A stretch of DNA of 47,229 bases from SAR324 cluster bacterium. Lineage in GTDB: Bacteria; SAR324; NAC60-12. Positions 34,381-42,606 of the stretch are shown here, in pieces. The notes beneath the pieces were generated by a model, which was not told the DNA's origin, did no database searches, and was given only the letters and a program-made list of their open reading frames with translations. The translations under genes and the position numbers were made by a program. The stretch is from contig JADGAV010000039.1 in assembly GCA_015231825.1 (NCBI GenBank), positions 1 through 47,229 on the forward strand, read 5' to 3'. Within the stretch, counting starts at the first letter, position 1, and each line of letters starts with the position of its first letter.

Positions 34381-35254
34381 CAGGGGATTGAATATTTTGT
34401 TCAGCAAAATAGCGGTCAAAATCAAAGTGTTCGTAAGCATCACAGCGGCTGCATAAATTAATTTCGGCGCGCTTTCCCTCGTCCAGCAGCTCTCGACAGT
34501 GTTTCATGATTTTGCCATTCCAGATGTCCAGGACGTGTTCTGTTTTAACATCGCCGACAATTTGACGTTCTTTGGAATCCCAGCAGCAAAGGGTTGCTCT
34601 TCCATCAACGTAAAAATACATTTCATCCAGGATTTTGAGGCAGGGAAGATTCAACGCTTCAGTCTGGCCCTCCCAGGGATAACGATAAAGCTCGGTAAAG
34701 AGAATCGAGGTGGGCTTGCGGACCTTCCAATAGTTTTCAAACGCTTTTTGTTCTTCCTCGGTTCCAGGAAATTTTATCATACGAACCTCAGTCTGAATCT
34801 CCCGTTCTGACTCGTTGGCGGCTTTGATGAAATATTCAACGTTCGCATAGACCTTGTCGTAACTGATCCCTCTTGCTTCATCGAAAGTTTTACGATCAAT
34901 TCCATCCACGCTGAAACGCACAATATCCACACCCGCTTCTATGATTTCATCCGTCCTTTTTGGAATGAGGGCTTCACCATTGGTATTGAATTCAACTGAT
35001 GCCGTCGCATCTTCTTTGATGTACCGGATGATCTTGGCCATTCGTCTATCGACAAAGGGTTCATTGAGAATAAAGGGCCGATAAATTACCCCCAGTCCCC
35101 GGGTTTCATCGATAATTTTCTTCCAGACTTTTTCCTCCATAAACATCGGACGTCGGGTTGCATGTTTTTGCGGACAAAACCAACAGGTTGCATTGCAGGA
35201 AATCGTGGTTTCAATCTGAATATATTTGGGTGTTTTTTCGTAGTGAAATCTCAT
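34358..35254 (-). CDS. Radical SAM protein with SPASM-like C-terminal domain
   Basis: The 298-residue enzyme has the radical SAM motif in IETTISCNATCWFCPQKH (CX3CX2C), then EFNTNGEALI and VDIVRFSVDGIDRKTFDEAR, and a C-terminal SPASM-like cysteine set (LPCLK, TLCCWDS, NLCSRCD) for auxiliary iron-sulfur clusters. Such enzymes modify peptides, proteins or sugars. The ATG at 35254 overlaps the waaA stop as ATGA, so the two genes are coupled. A longer frame to 35284 is within waaA and is unlikely. Given the coupling, an envelope or LPS-linked role is a hypothesis; no peptide precursor is visible nearby. Confidence 0.88.
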   Translation of the reverse strand: MRFHYEKTPKYIQIETTISCNATCWFCPQKHATRRPMFMEEKVWKKIIDETRGLGVIYRPFILNEPFVDRRMAKIIRYIKEDATASVEFNTNGEALIPKRTDEIIEAGVDIVRFSVDGIDRKTFDEARGISYDKVYANVEYFIKAANESEREIQTEVRMIKFPGTEEEQKAFENYWKVRKPTSILFTELYRYPWEGQTEALNLPCLKILDEMYFYVDGRATLCCWDSKERQIVGDVKTEHVLDIWNGKIMKHCRELLDEGKRAEINLCSRCDAYEHFDFDRYFAEQNIQSPVMAEDLG

Positions 35255-36546
35255 TGAATCTTTTCTTTTAATAGTTGAAAGCATTTTTCAGCTGCCCCTC
35301 CCTGGGCTTCGATCGCTTTGAGCGCATCTTGCCCTAATTTCTCACATGAGGTGCGATCCTGCAGCAAACGAAACAGAATTTCCCGAAATTCCTCAGGCAC
35401 TTTGACCGTGAATGCAAATTTTTTTTCCAGGAGATCCAGTGCTTCAGGAGAATTGTAGTGAACCGGGCCAAAAATAACCGGCATCCCCATCACACATGGC
35501 TCCATGACATTGTGAACCCCTGTCGTAAAACTGCCGCCGACATAGGCCAGTTTTCCTATAAAATAAAGGGAGGAAAGCACTCCAACAGTATCGATCAAAA
35601 TAATCCGGGGAGGATCCTTCGGAGTCTTTTCAAGTTTGGTGAAACGTTCAATTTTAAAATCTTTGAAAAATGATTCCGTGTTGGACAGATGTTCTGTGGT
35701 CGGTTCATGAGGTGCAATAATGAGCAGCAAATCCGGAAATTCCCGCAAGGCTTCTGCCAAAGCAGGAAAAATGCACTCCTCATCCGGAGGCCAGCTGCTC
35801 CCGACAATAAATACAAATTTATCCTGAACATAAGATGGCAATTCGGGTTGCGGAAGCCGCTCTTTTCGGTCCAGCACACTGTCAAATCGGGTATCGCCGG
35901 CAATTTTGATATTGGGATGATCAGGATTGGTGATACGGAACCGCTGCGCCTCTTCTTCTGAGACCGACAAGATAGCATCAAGACAAGCATAAATTGTACC
36001 GTAAAATGAACGCCCCAGGGCCGAAGTCAAACGGAGGGAACGGGGCTGCAAGGTAGCAGAAATCAGAAATTGCGGGATTCCCTGAGCATTCGCTTGCCAA
36101 ATCAAATTGGGCCATAAATCAAATTTGACGTATACCAATGCCGCTGGCTGCAAAATGGCGAGAATGCGACGAATATTGAAAGGAAAATCAAAGGGAAGAA
36201 ACTCGATCACAAGCGGTTTCAAATCGTTTGGAAAGTGCGCGCGTTTTGCCCACTTGTATCCGGTGACGGAACTCACGGTGAGCGCACAATCATATCCTTC
36301 CTGCAGGCATCGCTCAATGACGGGTTCCGCCTGCAGATATTCTCCGGCACTGACGACATGGAACCAAACCAGCGGCTGCTGGAGATTCCGATGCACAATT
36401 TGCTGATCAAGGCGCTCCCAAAGCCCATGCCGACCGGACAAGCTGTCTTTGACTTTTTTGTCTTTGAACGCATAAAGGCGGAGGACGGCCAAAAGAAGGG
36501 GCAGGGCAATCCAGGTATAGAGCAGATTCCAGATTCTTTGAGTCAT
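35251..36546 (-). CDS. waaA: 3-deoxy-D-manno-octulosonic acid (Kdo) transferase WaaA
   Basis: WaaA (KdtA) adds Kdo from CMP-Kdo to lipid A precursor at the inner membrane. The 431-residue GT-B protein has an N-terminal anchor (about 5-25), then WFHVVSAGEYLQAEPVI, TVSSVTGYKWAKR, LVYVKFDLWPNLIWQA and ISATLQPRSLRL. The C-terminal domain has GSSWPPDEE, IAPHEP and LAYVGGSFTTGVHNVMEPC, the nucleotide-sugar site. It follows a LETM1-related gene by 30 bp and ends in a four-base overlap with the radical SAM gene. Its presence shows that the organism makes Kdo-bearing LPS. Confidence 0.95.
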   Translation of the reverse strand: MTQRIWNLLYTWIALPLLLAVLRLYAFKDKKVKDSLSGRHGLWERLDQQIVHRNLQQPLVWFHVVSAGEYLQAEPVIERCLQEGYDCALTVSSVTGYKWAKRAHFPNDLKPLVIEFLPFDFPFNIRRILAILQPAALVYVKFDLWPNLIWQANAQGIPQFLISATLQPRSLRLTSALGRSFYGTIYACLDAILSVSEEEAQRFRITNPDHPNIKIAGDTRFDSVLDRKERLPQPELPSYVQDKFVFIVGSSWPPDEECIFPALAEALREFPDLLLIIAPHEPTTEHLSNTESFFKDFKIERFTKLEKTPKDPPRIILIDTVGVLSSLYFIGKLAYVGGSFTTGVHNVMEPCVMGMPVIFGPVHYNSPEALDLLEKKFAFTVKVPEEFREILFRLLQDRTSCEKLGQDALKAIEAQGGAAEKCFQLLKEKIQ

Positions 36547-36576
36547 GAAAGTGTTGTCGGATGCAAAAGTTCAAGA

Positions 36577-37902
36577 TTATTCATTGAAAGCACTTGGTAA
36601 AATCTTGAATGGCAGCAGCTTGATCAGAACAGCCAAAACAATCCCACCGGCAGGAAGACAAAAAATGGCCAGTGCCGGGACGGTTTTGGCAATATCCATC
36701 AGTTGTTCCTTTACTTTCCTTTTTTCTTCATCAGTCAGCGGCTGTGAGGTGGCTTTTGCCAACAAAACTGACAATTCACCGGTTTCCCGAATTTCCGTCA
36801 TGATGTTCTCAAGGCTCGATTGCACAGCAACCATGATTTTTGCTCTCACATACTGATCCAGTTTTGAAACTGCAGGATTGTTGGTCAACACATTAAAATT
36901 GTGACCGTGTTCTGCAAAAAACTCGATCACTGCCATATAGAGCAGATCCAACTCTTCTTTACCGACCTCCATCCGCATGGCGATTTTTAAGATTAAATCG
37001 TCTTCCTGCGGGGCTTGCTGATTGTCGATGAGCGAAAGCAGGATCAGAGTCTGCAGTAAATATTTTTTCAGCAAATCGGATTCAATGGAAAATGAAAGAT
37101 CCTCGAGAAGCACAGGAGTGCGTATCCTTTTTTGAAATTTTCGGAGTATTTTTAAAGGGAGCCGGGCTTGATCAATGTATTGCTGCATGACTTGTGCTTC
37201 GACCGGCATCACGACTTCATCAGCCCAAACCAGAGCAGAAAACATCAGAATGAGCTGCTCTTTCAACTGAATTTGCCTTTCTAAAAAAGAGTGCAAAAGA
37301 GAGTCCGACTCGTTTCTTTGGACATGATAGGCGAAATGCCATTGCAGGAAATAATAAATTTCGAGAAACCCAAACAAATTCTGTAAATGCCCGCTGCTCG
37401 AAAACATTTTTTTCACTTTGATTTGTCTATTGATTTCCTTTTCCATCAGAGTGAGAGATTTTAAAAAATTCTTGTTGCTGCTCAGCATAAAATAGAGTTC
37501 TTCATTTTTAAAATTATCGGCGACATCTTGTTTGAGGTAAAAATAAATGACATCTAAAACCACTTGTTTCAGCAATTTCGCATCATTTGTTTGTTCCGGA
37601 TTCAATAATTTCTTTTCCTGAATTGCAACAGAAAACAGCGTTTCGAGATAGACAAAGATCACATCTGCATATTTTTCAGGAAATCCGCATTCTTTCCACT
37701 GGCTTGTCATGCCTGGAGCAACAACCGGGCAACCCAGCAAAACTCCATTTTCCTGAACCACATGGTAAAGGCATTTATCAAAATCATGGCGGGCAGTCAG
37801 AGGATGAGGAGATTCCAGATAAGCCCGGAGGGGGGGAAAGGGGTGATTCAAGCGAAATCGAAGATAATTTTTAAGCCAACCACTGTTTTGCAAAGTCCTC
37901 AT
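36577..37902 (-). CDS. LETM1-related protein
   Basis: The 441-residue protein is mostly helical and charged. Its C terminus has EEKRKVKEQLMDIAKTVPAL, then a membrane-like IFCLPAGGIVLAVLIKLLPF and ILPSAF, which matches the LETM1 ring: a Pro-rich hydrophobic helix ending in the L-P-S-x-F motif. Bacterial proteins of this layout, mostly from Bacteroidetes, are annotated as LETM1-related and biofilm-associated. Mitochondrial LETM1 acts in K+/H+ or Ca2+/H+ exchange; function in bacteria is unproven. The start has no clear SD. It lies 30 bp upstream of waaA and is probably co-transcribed. Confidence 0.72.
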   Translation of the reverse strand: MRTLQNSGWLKNYLRFRLNHPFPPLRAYLESPHPLTARHDFDKCLYHVVQENGVLLGCPVVAPGMTSQWKECGFPEKYADVIFVYLETLFSVAIQEKKLLNPEQTNDAKLLKQVVLDVIYFYLKQDVADNFKNEELYFMLSSNKNFLKSLTLMEKEINRQIKVKKMFSSSGHLQNLFGFLEIYYFLQWHFAYHVQRNESDSLLHSFLERQIQLKEQLILMFSALVWADEVVMPVEAQVMQQYIDQARLPLKILRKFQKRIRTPVLLEDLSFSIESDLLKKYLLQTLILLSLIDNQQAPQEDDLILKIAMRMEVGKEELDLLYMAVIEFFAEHGHNFNVLTNNPAVSKLDQYVRAKIMVAVQSSLENIMTEIRETGELSVLLAKATSQPLTDEEKRKVKEQLMDIAKTVPALAIFCLPAGGIVLAVLIKLLPFKILPSAFNE

Positions 37903-38232
37903 CTCATTTTTTATGAATTCTCGTACAACGGAAAAGCCCGAAGGCCTGAAAAGTTTAGGGGTGTTCCTGTTCAGTCTCGGAATCGGTGAAATATGTGCTA
38001 ATCTGCCTTTTTGATGATTTGCAGAATTGACAACGAATTGCCGATTCCTTAATATTGTTTGGAAATCAGTAATTAAAGGAATTCATCAATCCTGATTACT
38101 ATTATTCTTAAATCATGTATGAGTCTAAAAATCAACGAATTCTATCTTTATCTATGGGATAATGCCCCCTTTCAAGAAATAGTCAAGAAACCCTGTCTGC
38201 TCATCTTGAGCTAACCTGAATGATTGCTGTTT
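37903..38232 (+). other. 330-bp divergent intergenic region
   Basis: This AT-rich stretch separates the LETM1-related gene and the second FGE-like gene. It contains one strong plus-strand promoter (38027-38055) and a roughly 170-base leader. I see no tRNA or terminator. Confidence 0.6.
38027..38055 (+). promoter_or_regulatory. Strong sigma70-type promoter of the second FGE-like gene
   Basis: TTGACA (38027-38032), exactly 17 bp, then TAATAT. The -35 is perfect and the -10 matches 4/6. Transcription would begin near 38062 and give an untranslated leader of about 170 bases before ATG 38233. Confidence 0.7.
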
Positions 38233-39828
38233 ATGAAACAATTGTTTTGTTTGTGCTTTGCCGGACTGCTGCTTTGGCCCAATGTAATTTTCCCCCAGGA
38301 ATTGTTTCAAAAAATGGTCAAGGAGTTTGGGGAACAAAGCGTCAAGGAATTTGTCGGTTTTGTGGCAAAAAATGAACGCTATCCGCTGCTTCACATTGTC
38401 ACTCAACTGCGTTTTCGCATTTTTCAGGCGTACCTCGGAATCAAACAACAAAAAGACACCAAAGCTTGTTCCATCAGACGAAATTCAACAGATTTTCGAT
38501 TGAATCAACTGGTTTTGGACACTTTAAGGAGAGAGGATTTTCCTGTGCAGGGGATAAAGAAACTGGAGCCGTTTGAAAAAATCAGTTTTAAAACAAAAGC
38601 GGAACTGGAAACGACCGTCATAGCCGCAGTTGGAAAAAATCTGTTTGCACAATACCAGGACCGAATTTTTGAACATGCCCGCAACTATAGTATTTCCAGC
38701 AATCAGCTCCCATTCTGCCAACGCTACGATCAAACCATCGAAGCCGCAAAAAAAGGGATGGTCGATCTGGATGGGTTCGAAAAAATTTATTTTAAACTGG
38801 AACCACTCCTTTTGCGGGAACTTGAAATCCAGCAAGCCCAGGTTCCAATGCGGCGCTGGATTCAGAACAAAATCAACTGTTTCGATCAAAAAACGCGATG
38901 CGGAAGAGACGAGCGCGGCGTAATTTCGCGTGTGACAAACGATTGGGAACCGAACATCATTCGATTGTACAAGCATCTGCTTGGAAACCTTGAAAAAAAG
39001 CTCTTTCCAGAAGAGGGAAATATTGCTTCGATCAACGATGATGTGATCGAATCACCCTGCTCTTTTTCGGGGGACATTGGGAATGTCACTATTCGGGACG
39101 GCATGGTGCTTATTCCTGAAGGTGTTTTTGTCATGGGAAATGACAACGGGCGATCCGATGAAAAAAAAGCGCATGGTGTGTTTCTGGATTCTTTTTGGAT
39201 TGATCGCTGTGAAGTGAGCAATCTCGACTATTTAAAATATGTGATCACTGATTCGACTTTAAGAAAAAGTACTTTTCAGCGCCACTTTCATGATGGTGAC
39301 TACCTCCAGGATTGGAACGGAGATTTGAAACCGCCGAACAATCGCGACCACTATCCCGTCGTTTATGTCTCATGGAATGCAGCACGTTACTATTGTCAGC
39401 ACATCGGCAAACGTCTGCCATCCGAAGCAGAGTGGGAGAAGGCAAGTCGGGCAGGAGAATTTGCAGAATACCCCCTCAATGATGTCACTAAACTGGTGAA
39501 CTATGCCTGGTACAATGAAAACTCTGAAGGACGTCCCCGTTTATCAGCAGATCGATTGCCGAATAAATTCCAGTTGTTCGATATGCAGGGGAATGTCTGG
39601 GAGTGGATTTATGACTGGTACGGTCCTTATCCGCAAAAGAGAGTCGAAAACCCGGTCGGACCGCCAACCGGAAAATATAAAGTGCTCCGTGGCGGGTCAT
39701 GGAAAAGTTCATCCTATCATCTACGTTCGACAATGCGAGGAGATGATTCTCCAGTCAATACAAGCGATGATGTCGGCTTTCGCTGCGCCTCGTCCGAACC
39801 TCCCCCGAAAAAGTCACTGCGAAATTGA
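38233..39828 (+). CDS. Secreted FGE-sulfatase-fold protein with unknown N-terminal domain
   Basis: From ATG 38233 the protein is 531 residues. It has a signal peptide (about 1-22, NVIFPQ), an unrecognised helical, Cys-containing region (about 25-275), then a full FGE-sulfatase domain: RDGMVLIPEGVFVMGND, WIDRCEVSNLDYLKYV, GKRLPSEAEWEKASRAGEF, MQGNVWEWIYDWYG, VLRGGSWKSSSYHLRSTMRG, VGFRCA. The catalytic Cys pair of aerobic formylglycine-generating enzymes is replaced by serines and other residues. It is not a simple duplicate of the protein at 32746; the N-terminal parts are unrelated. An upstream TTG in frame is an unlikely start. Confidence 0.8.
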   Translation: MKQLFCLCFAGLLLWPNVIFPQELFQKMVKEFGEQSVKEFVGFVAKNERYPLLHIVTQLRFRIFQAYLGIKQQKDTKACSIRRNSTDFRLNQLVLDTLRREDFPVQGIKKLEPFEKISFKTKAELETTVIAAVGKNLFAQYQDRIFEHARNYSISSNQLPFCQRYDQTIEAAKKGMVDLDGFEKIYFKLEPLLLRELEIQQAQVPMRRWIQNKINCFDQKTRCGRDERGVISRVTNDWEPNIIRLYKHLLGNLEKKLFPEEGNIASINDDVIESPCSFSGDIGNVTIRDGMVLIPEGVFVMGNDNGRSDEKKAHGVFLDSFWIDRCEVSNLDYLKYVITDSTLRKSTFQRHFHDGDYLQDWNGDLKPPNNRDHYPVVYVSWNAARYYCQHIGKRLPSEAEWEKASRAGEFAEYPLNDVTKLVNYAWYNENSEGRPRLSADRLPNKFQLFDMQGNVWEWIYDWYGPYPQKRVENPVGPPTGKYKVLRGGSWKSSSYHLRSTMRGDDSPVNTSDDVGFRCASSEPPPKKSLRN

Positions 39829-39867
39829 GCAGAATTCACAATCCTTTTACCGGGCAAATGGTGCTGC

Positions 39868-39957
39868 ATGGCCATGATTCAGGGACTTGGCCTGAATTTT
39901 GTATTTCTCTCAGCAGTAGGACTCACTCTGCTTTTTTTAGCCATTGAAATAGAATGA
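39868..39957 (+). CDS. Membrane micro-ORF, 29 codons
   Basis: The reading frame encodes 29 residues, almost all one hydrophobic helix (LGLNFVFLSAVGLTLLFLAI), ending IEIE. A second ATG two codons in (39874) is possible. The stop is immediately followed by GAGAGGA, the SD of the next gene, so the two could be coupled. No SD of its own is evident. It resembles the membrane helix of small pump subunits such as OadG only in type. Coding is a guess from hydrophobicity and position. Confidence 0.35.
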   Translation: MAMIQGLGLNFVFLSAVGLTLLFLAIEIE

Positions 39958-39966
39958 GAGGAATGC

Positions 39967-40626
39967 ATGCAAGTTCAAAATACAGCGGTCTCGAGCAAAG
40001 ATCAGCCTTTGGCATCACAAAACAAAGAGATCAAGACAGCAAAGCCAGCGATCGCCGGCAAAAAAGACGTTTCAGCGGAAAAAGCAGCCGAATCTCCCCC
40101 GCAGAAAACCAGTGAACAAACTTCTACCTATCTGAAAGTTCTTTCTCGTTTGGAGAATATGATCAAAAAAGATGAACTTCCTGACAAGGCTGTTGAAAGT
40201 TTTACAAAAGCCGTGACGACTCGCCTGAAAGAAGCTGATGATCAGGAAAAAAAGGTCCTGCTCGGTACAGTCGAAGCAAAGGCATTGAAAATAAAGAATG
40301 TCGATGACATCCCCAAAATGATTGAAGATGGTTTGGAAGACGACGGCCAGATGGCAAAAGTTTTTGCTTTGCTAAAGCAGCCTCAATTTGTGGAATTGAT
40401 GAACGGTGAAGACAATCAGTCCTCTCAGACCTATGGCCCCAATGGAAAATCGGCGGTTTCCGACAAAGCAGACAAGAATCAGGCAGCAACTCCCCCGGGC
40501 TCCAAGGTAGCCGGGAATGAAGGAGAAGGGATTAAAAATCAAGCAATGCAGGCTATAAAAGCAGTGCAGGCCGCCAAGGCAGGCGGATCTCCTGCAGGCA
40601 GCAAGCAAGCGATCACTGAAGCCTAA
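39967..40626 (+). CDS. Low-complexity hypothetical protein, 219 aa
   Basis: I do not recognise this protein. The N-terminal 50 residues and the C-terminal 70 are rich in Lys, Ala, Ser, Gln and Gly and probably disordered. The central part (about 52-145) contains a helical domain, KVLSRLENMIKKDELPDKAV and TRLKEADDQEKKVLLGTVEA. No signal peptide or membrane segment is seen. A clear SD (GAGAGGA) precedes ATG 39967. It ends 36 bp from the convergent bactofilin gene. Confidence 0.65.
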   Translation: MQVQNTAVSSKDQPLASQNKEIKTAKPAIAGKKDVSAEKAAESPPQKTSEQTSTYLKVLSRLENMIKKDELPDKAVESFTKAVTTRLKEADDQEKKVLLGTVEAKALKIKNVDDIPKMIEDGLEDDGQMAKVFALLKQPQFVELMNGEDNQSSQTYGPNGKSAVSDKADKNQAATPPGSKVAGNEGEGIKNQAMQAIKAVQAAKAGGSPAGSKQAITEA

Positions 40627-40662
40627 ATCTATGGAAAAGAGAATGGAAATGGAGATGAAAAT

Positions 40663-41133
40663 CTAATTAGCTTTTTTGCGTTTTACATCTTTTGGACTGG
40701 CAGAATCCTCGCTCGATTCTTCTGATGCTGGACTGGTCAGCGCGTCTGCCTGTTCCGCTGTTTGCTCTGGAGGCGCCAATAAATTTTCAATTTTTGGAAG
40801 ATCAGGCATATGATTCGTCCGCAACCCTCCTTGAAAAATCCCCCCCAATGCAATAGATAGCCCGCCTGCCGGAGAAAAGATTTTTCCCTCAATATCACCT
40901 TGAGAAAGGATGGCAACGGTTCCTGAAGTGATCAGATCCCCTTCTATCTGCCCGTTGATTACCAGCGTCTGTGCGCGCACTGTTCCAAAAATTTGTGCGG
41001 ATGTTCCCACAGTGACACTATCTTGCCCGTCAATGATTCCACGAAATGTTCCATCGATACGAATCGGGCCATCGCAACTGACCTTTCCCTCAATTTCAAC
41101 ATCAGGACCCAAATAACTCAACGAGTCTTTCAT
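40663..41133 (-). CDS. Bactofilin
   Basis: Bactofilins polymerise without nucleotides into filaments that organise cell shape, polarity or envelope enzymes. The core (about 10-105) has the repeated beta-helix pattern: GPDVEIEGKVSCDGPIRIDG, TFRGIIDG, SVTVGTSAQIFGTV, LVINGQIEGDLI, IEGKIFSPAGGLSIALGGIF. The C-terminal 50 residues are acidic with a basic end, probably disordered. I chose ATG 41133 (156 aa); the frame stays open to 41259, but that extension has no domain features and would carry a false hydrophobic N terminus. It is convergent with the low-complexity gene. Confidence 0.88.
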   Translation of the reverse strand: MKDSLSYLGPDVEIEGKVSCDGPIRIDGTFRGIIDGQDSVTVGTSAQIFGTVRAQTLVINGQIEGDLITSGTVAILSQGDIEGKIFSPAGGLSIALGGIFQGGLRTNHMPDLPKIENLLAPPEQTAEQADALTSPASEESSEDSASPKDVKRKKAN

Positions 41134-41291
41134 ACGTGGCTTTCTACCTATTCTCAACAAATAAAGAGAGAGGAAACATTTGCTGCTTTCTTGCCTCTCA
41201 CTGTTGTTTTGAATGCACAGTAATACGTGAATGAGGCAAAACATCAATTTAAATTTCAATCAGGAAGCGAATTGAAGGGAAAACTTCAAAT

Positions 41292-41849
41292 CTATTCTTT
41301 TGCTCCTTTCTCCAGCAAAAGCTTGTAAATGGGGACATGGTAAATTTCCCGCGCAGCATTCAACGGTGTTTTCCCTTTTGAATTTTTGACATTGACTTCC
41401 GCTCCATGGTCGAGAAGAAGTTTTACGATTTCGAAATGCCCTTTTCCGGAGGCTGCCAGCAGGGGAGACAGTCCCAGATCATTCTTCTTGTTCACATCCG
41501 CCCCTTTCTCAATTAAAAGCTTGGTGATCGCAACGTTCCCACTCCAGGAAGTGACAATCAACGGGGTAACCAGATTGATCATCACGTCTACCGAGGCACC
41601 ATTCTCGATGAGCAATCTCGCCGTTTCATTTTGATTTTGCCGCAGTGCCGAGGTCAACGCGATCCGGTTTTGATCATCCTTGGTATTGGGGTCCATCTTT
41701 TCTTTTTTGAGAAAGATTTTCAGACGGGCAAGGTCTCCCTTCATGGCGGCTTCAACAAAATCATTTTCCTTTTGACCTGCCCATACATTGGAAGTTTGAA
41801 GGAAAATCCATAGGAGGATGATACTCAGGATCCATGCGAAATGCTTCAT
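41292..41849 (-). CDS. Secreted ankyrin-repeat protein
   Basis: From ATG 41849 the product is 185 residues. It has a signal peptide (about 1-24, SNVWAGQK) and five ankyrin repeats, including TPLIVTSWSGNVAITKLLIE, SPLLAASGKGHFEIVKLLLD and TPLNAAREIYHVPIYKLLLE, joined by loops such as KGADVNKKNDL. Periplasmic ankyrin proteins commonly act as protein-binding partners of enzymes or transporters. There is no catalytic domain, and the partner is unknown. The frame continues upstream to 41921 but without sensible sequence. About 160 bp separate its stop from the bactofilin start. Confidence 0.85.
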   Translation of the reverse strand: MKHFAWILSIILLWIFLQTSNVWAGQKENDFVEAAMKGDLARLKIFLKKEKMDPNTKDDQNRIALTSALRQNQNETARLLIENGASVDVMINLVTPLIVTSWSGNVAITKLLIEKGADVNKKNDLGLSPLLAASGKGHFEIVKLLLDHGAEVNVKNSKGKTPLNAAREIYHVPIYKLLLEKGAKE

Positions 41850-41925
41850 CAAATTTTTCTCGTTATCAAGTGTTCGGTAATTTACAGATTTCTCACAACA
41901 GGAAACAGGATATGGGTACACCCCT

Positions 41926-41934
41926 TGCTATACA
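41926..41934 (+). promoter_or_regulatory. Possible extended -10 promoter for the macrodomain-porin operon
   Basis: TGC then TATACA is an extended -10 on the plus strand with no good -35. It is about 135 bases before the macrodomain start. Confidence 0.3.
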
Positions 41935-42069
41935 TAAAACATGACCAAAACCTTAGAGGGGCTTCTTTGAACCCGGGATTCAATCCCACTGGTTTGGAAA
42001 ATGCAGATTTGCACTGAAAAGCCTATCCGGATTCTTATCATTTTTGTGAATTAATCAGCAAGACAAAGG

Positions 42070-42606
42070 ATGCCTGTGCTGCAAGAAAAACTGGAGATCT
42101 CAAAAGGAGACATCACGAAAGTGAGGGCGGATGCGATCGTCAATGCAGCCAACAATTCCTTGTTAGGAGGCGGTGGAGTCGATGGTGCAATACATAAAGC
42201 CGCCGGCCCGGAGCTGCTGGAAGAATGCCGTCAGCTCAACGGATGCATGACGGGAGAAGCCAAAATCACAAAAGGATACCGGCTGCCCGCTGCTTACGTT
42301 ATTCACACAGTGGGTCCCATTTGGCAGGGCGGCTCAAAAGGGGAGCCTCAAAAATTAGCGGCCTGTTACCAAAACTGTTTCACAGTGGCCGAAAATCACC
42401 GGCTCACAACGCTGGCATTTCCCTCCATCAGCACAGGAGTTTACGGCTACCCACTGGAAGCAGCGACGCAGATCGCCCTCATGGAAACTCAAACAGTTTT
42501 AAAAACGAAACCGTCGATACAGAGGGTGATTTTCGTCTGTTTTCTCCAGGAGGTATACGAGTGTTATCTCAAGACTATGGAATTAATATTAAACGGGGAG
42601 TTATGA
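42070..42606 (+). CDS. Macrodomain protein (O-acetyl-ADP-ribose deacetylase, YmdB/MacroD-like)
   Basis: Macrodomains bind ADP-ribose, and this subclass hydrolyses ADP-ribosyl or O-acetyl-ADP-ribose esters. The 178 residues cover the full fold with ISKGDITKVRADAIVNAAN, the substrate loop NSLLGGGGVDGAIHKAAG (with the catalytic Asn/Asp), HTVGPIWQGG and FPSISTGVYGYPLEAA. The stop overlaps the porin start as ATGA (42603-42606), so translation is probably coupled. Why an ADP-ribose hydrolase is coupled to a porin is not clear. No ADP-ribosyltransferase partner is seen. Confidence 0.93.
   Translation: MPVLQEKLEISKGDITKVRADAIVNAANNSLLGGGGVDGAIHKAAGPELLEECRQLNGCMTGEAKITKGYRLPAAYVIHTVGPIWQGGSKGEPQKLAACYQNCFTVAENHRLTTLAFPSISTGVYGYPLEAATQIALMETQTVLKTKPSIQRVIFVCFLQEVYECYLKTMELILNGEL

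Noticed and set aside
42225..42602. Upstream extension of the porin frame
   Set aside because: It runs through the macrodomain gene in another frame; the ATGA start has SD GGGGAG and a proper export signal.
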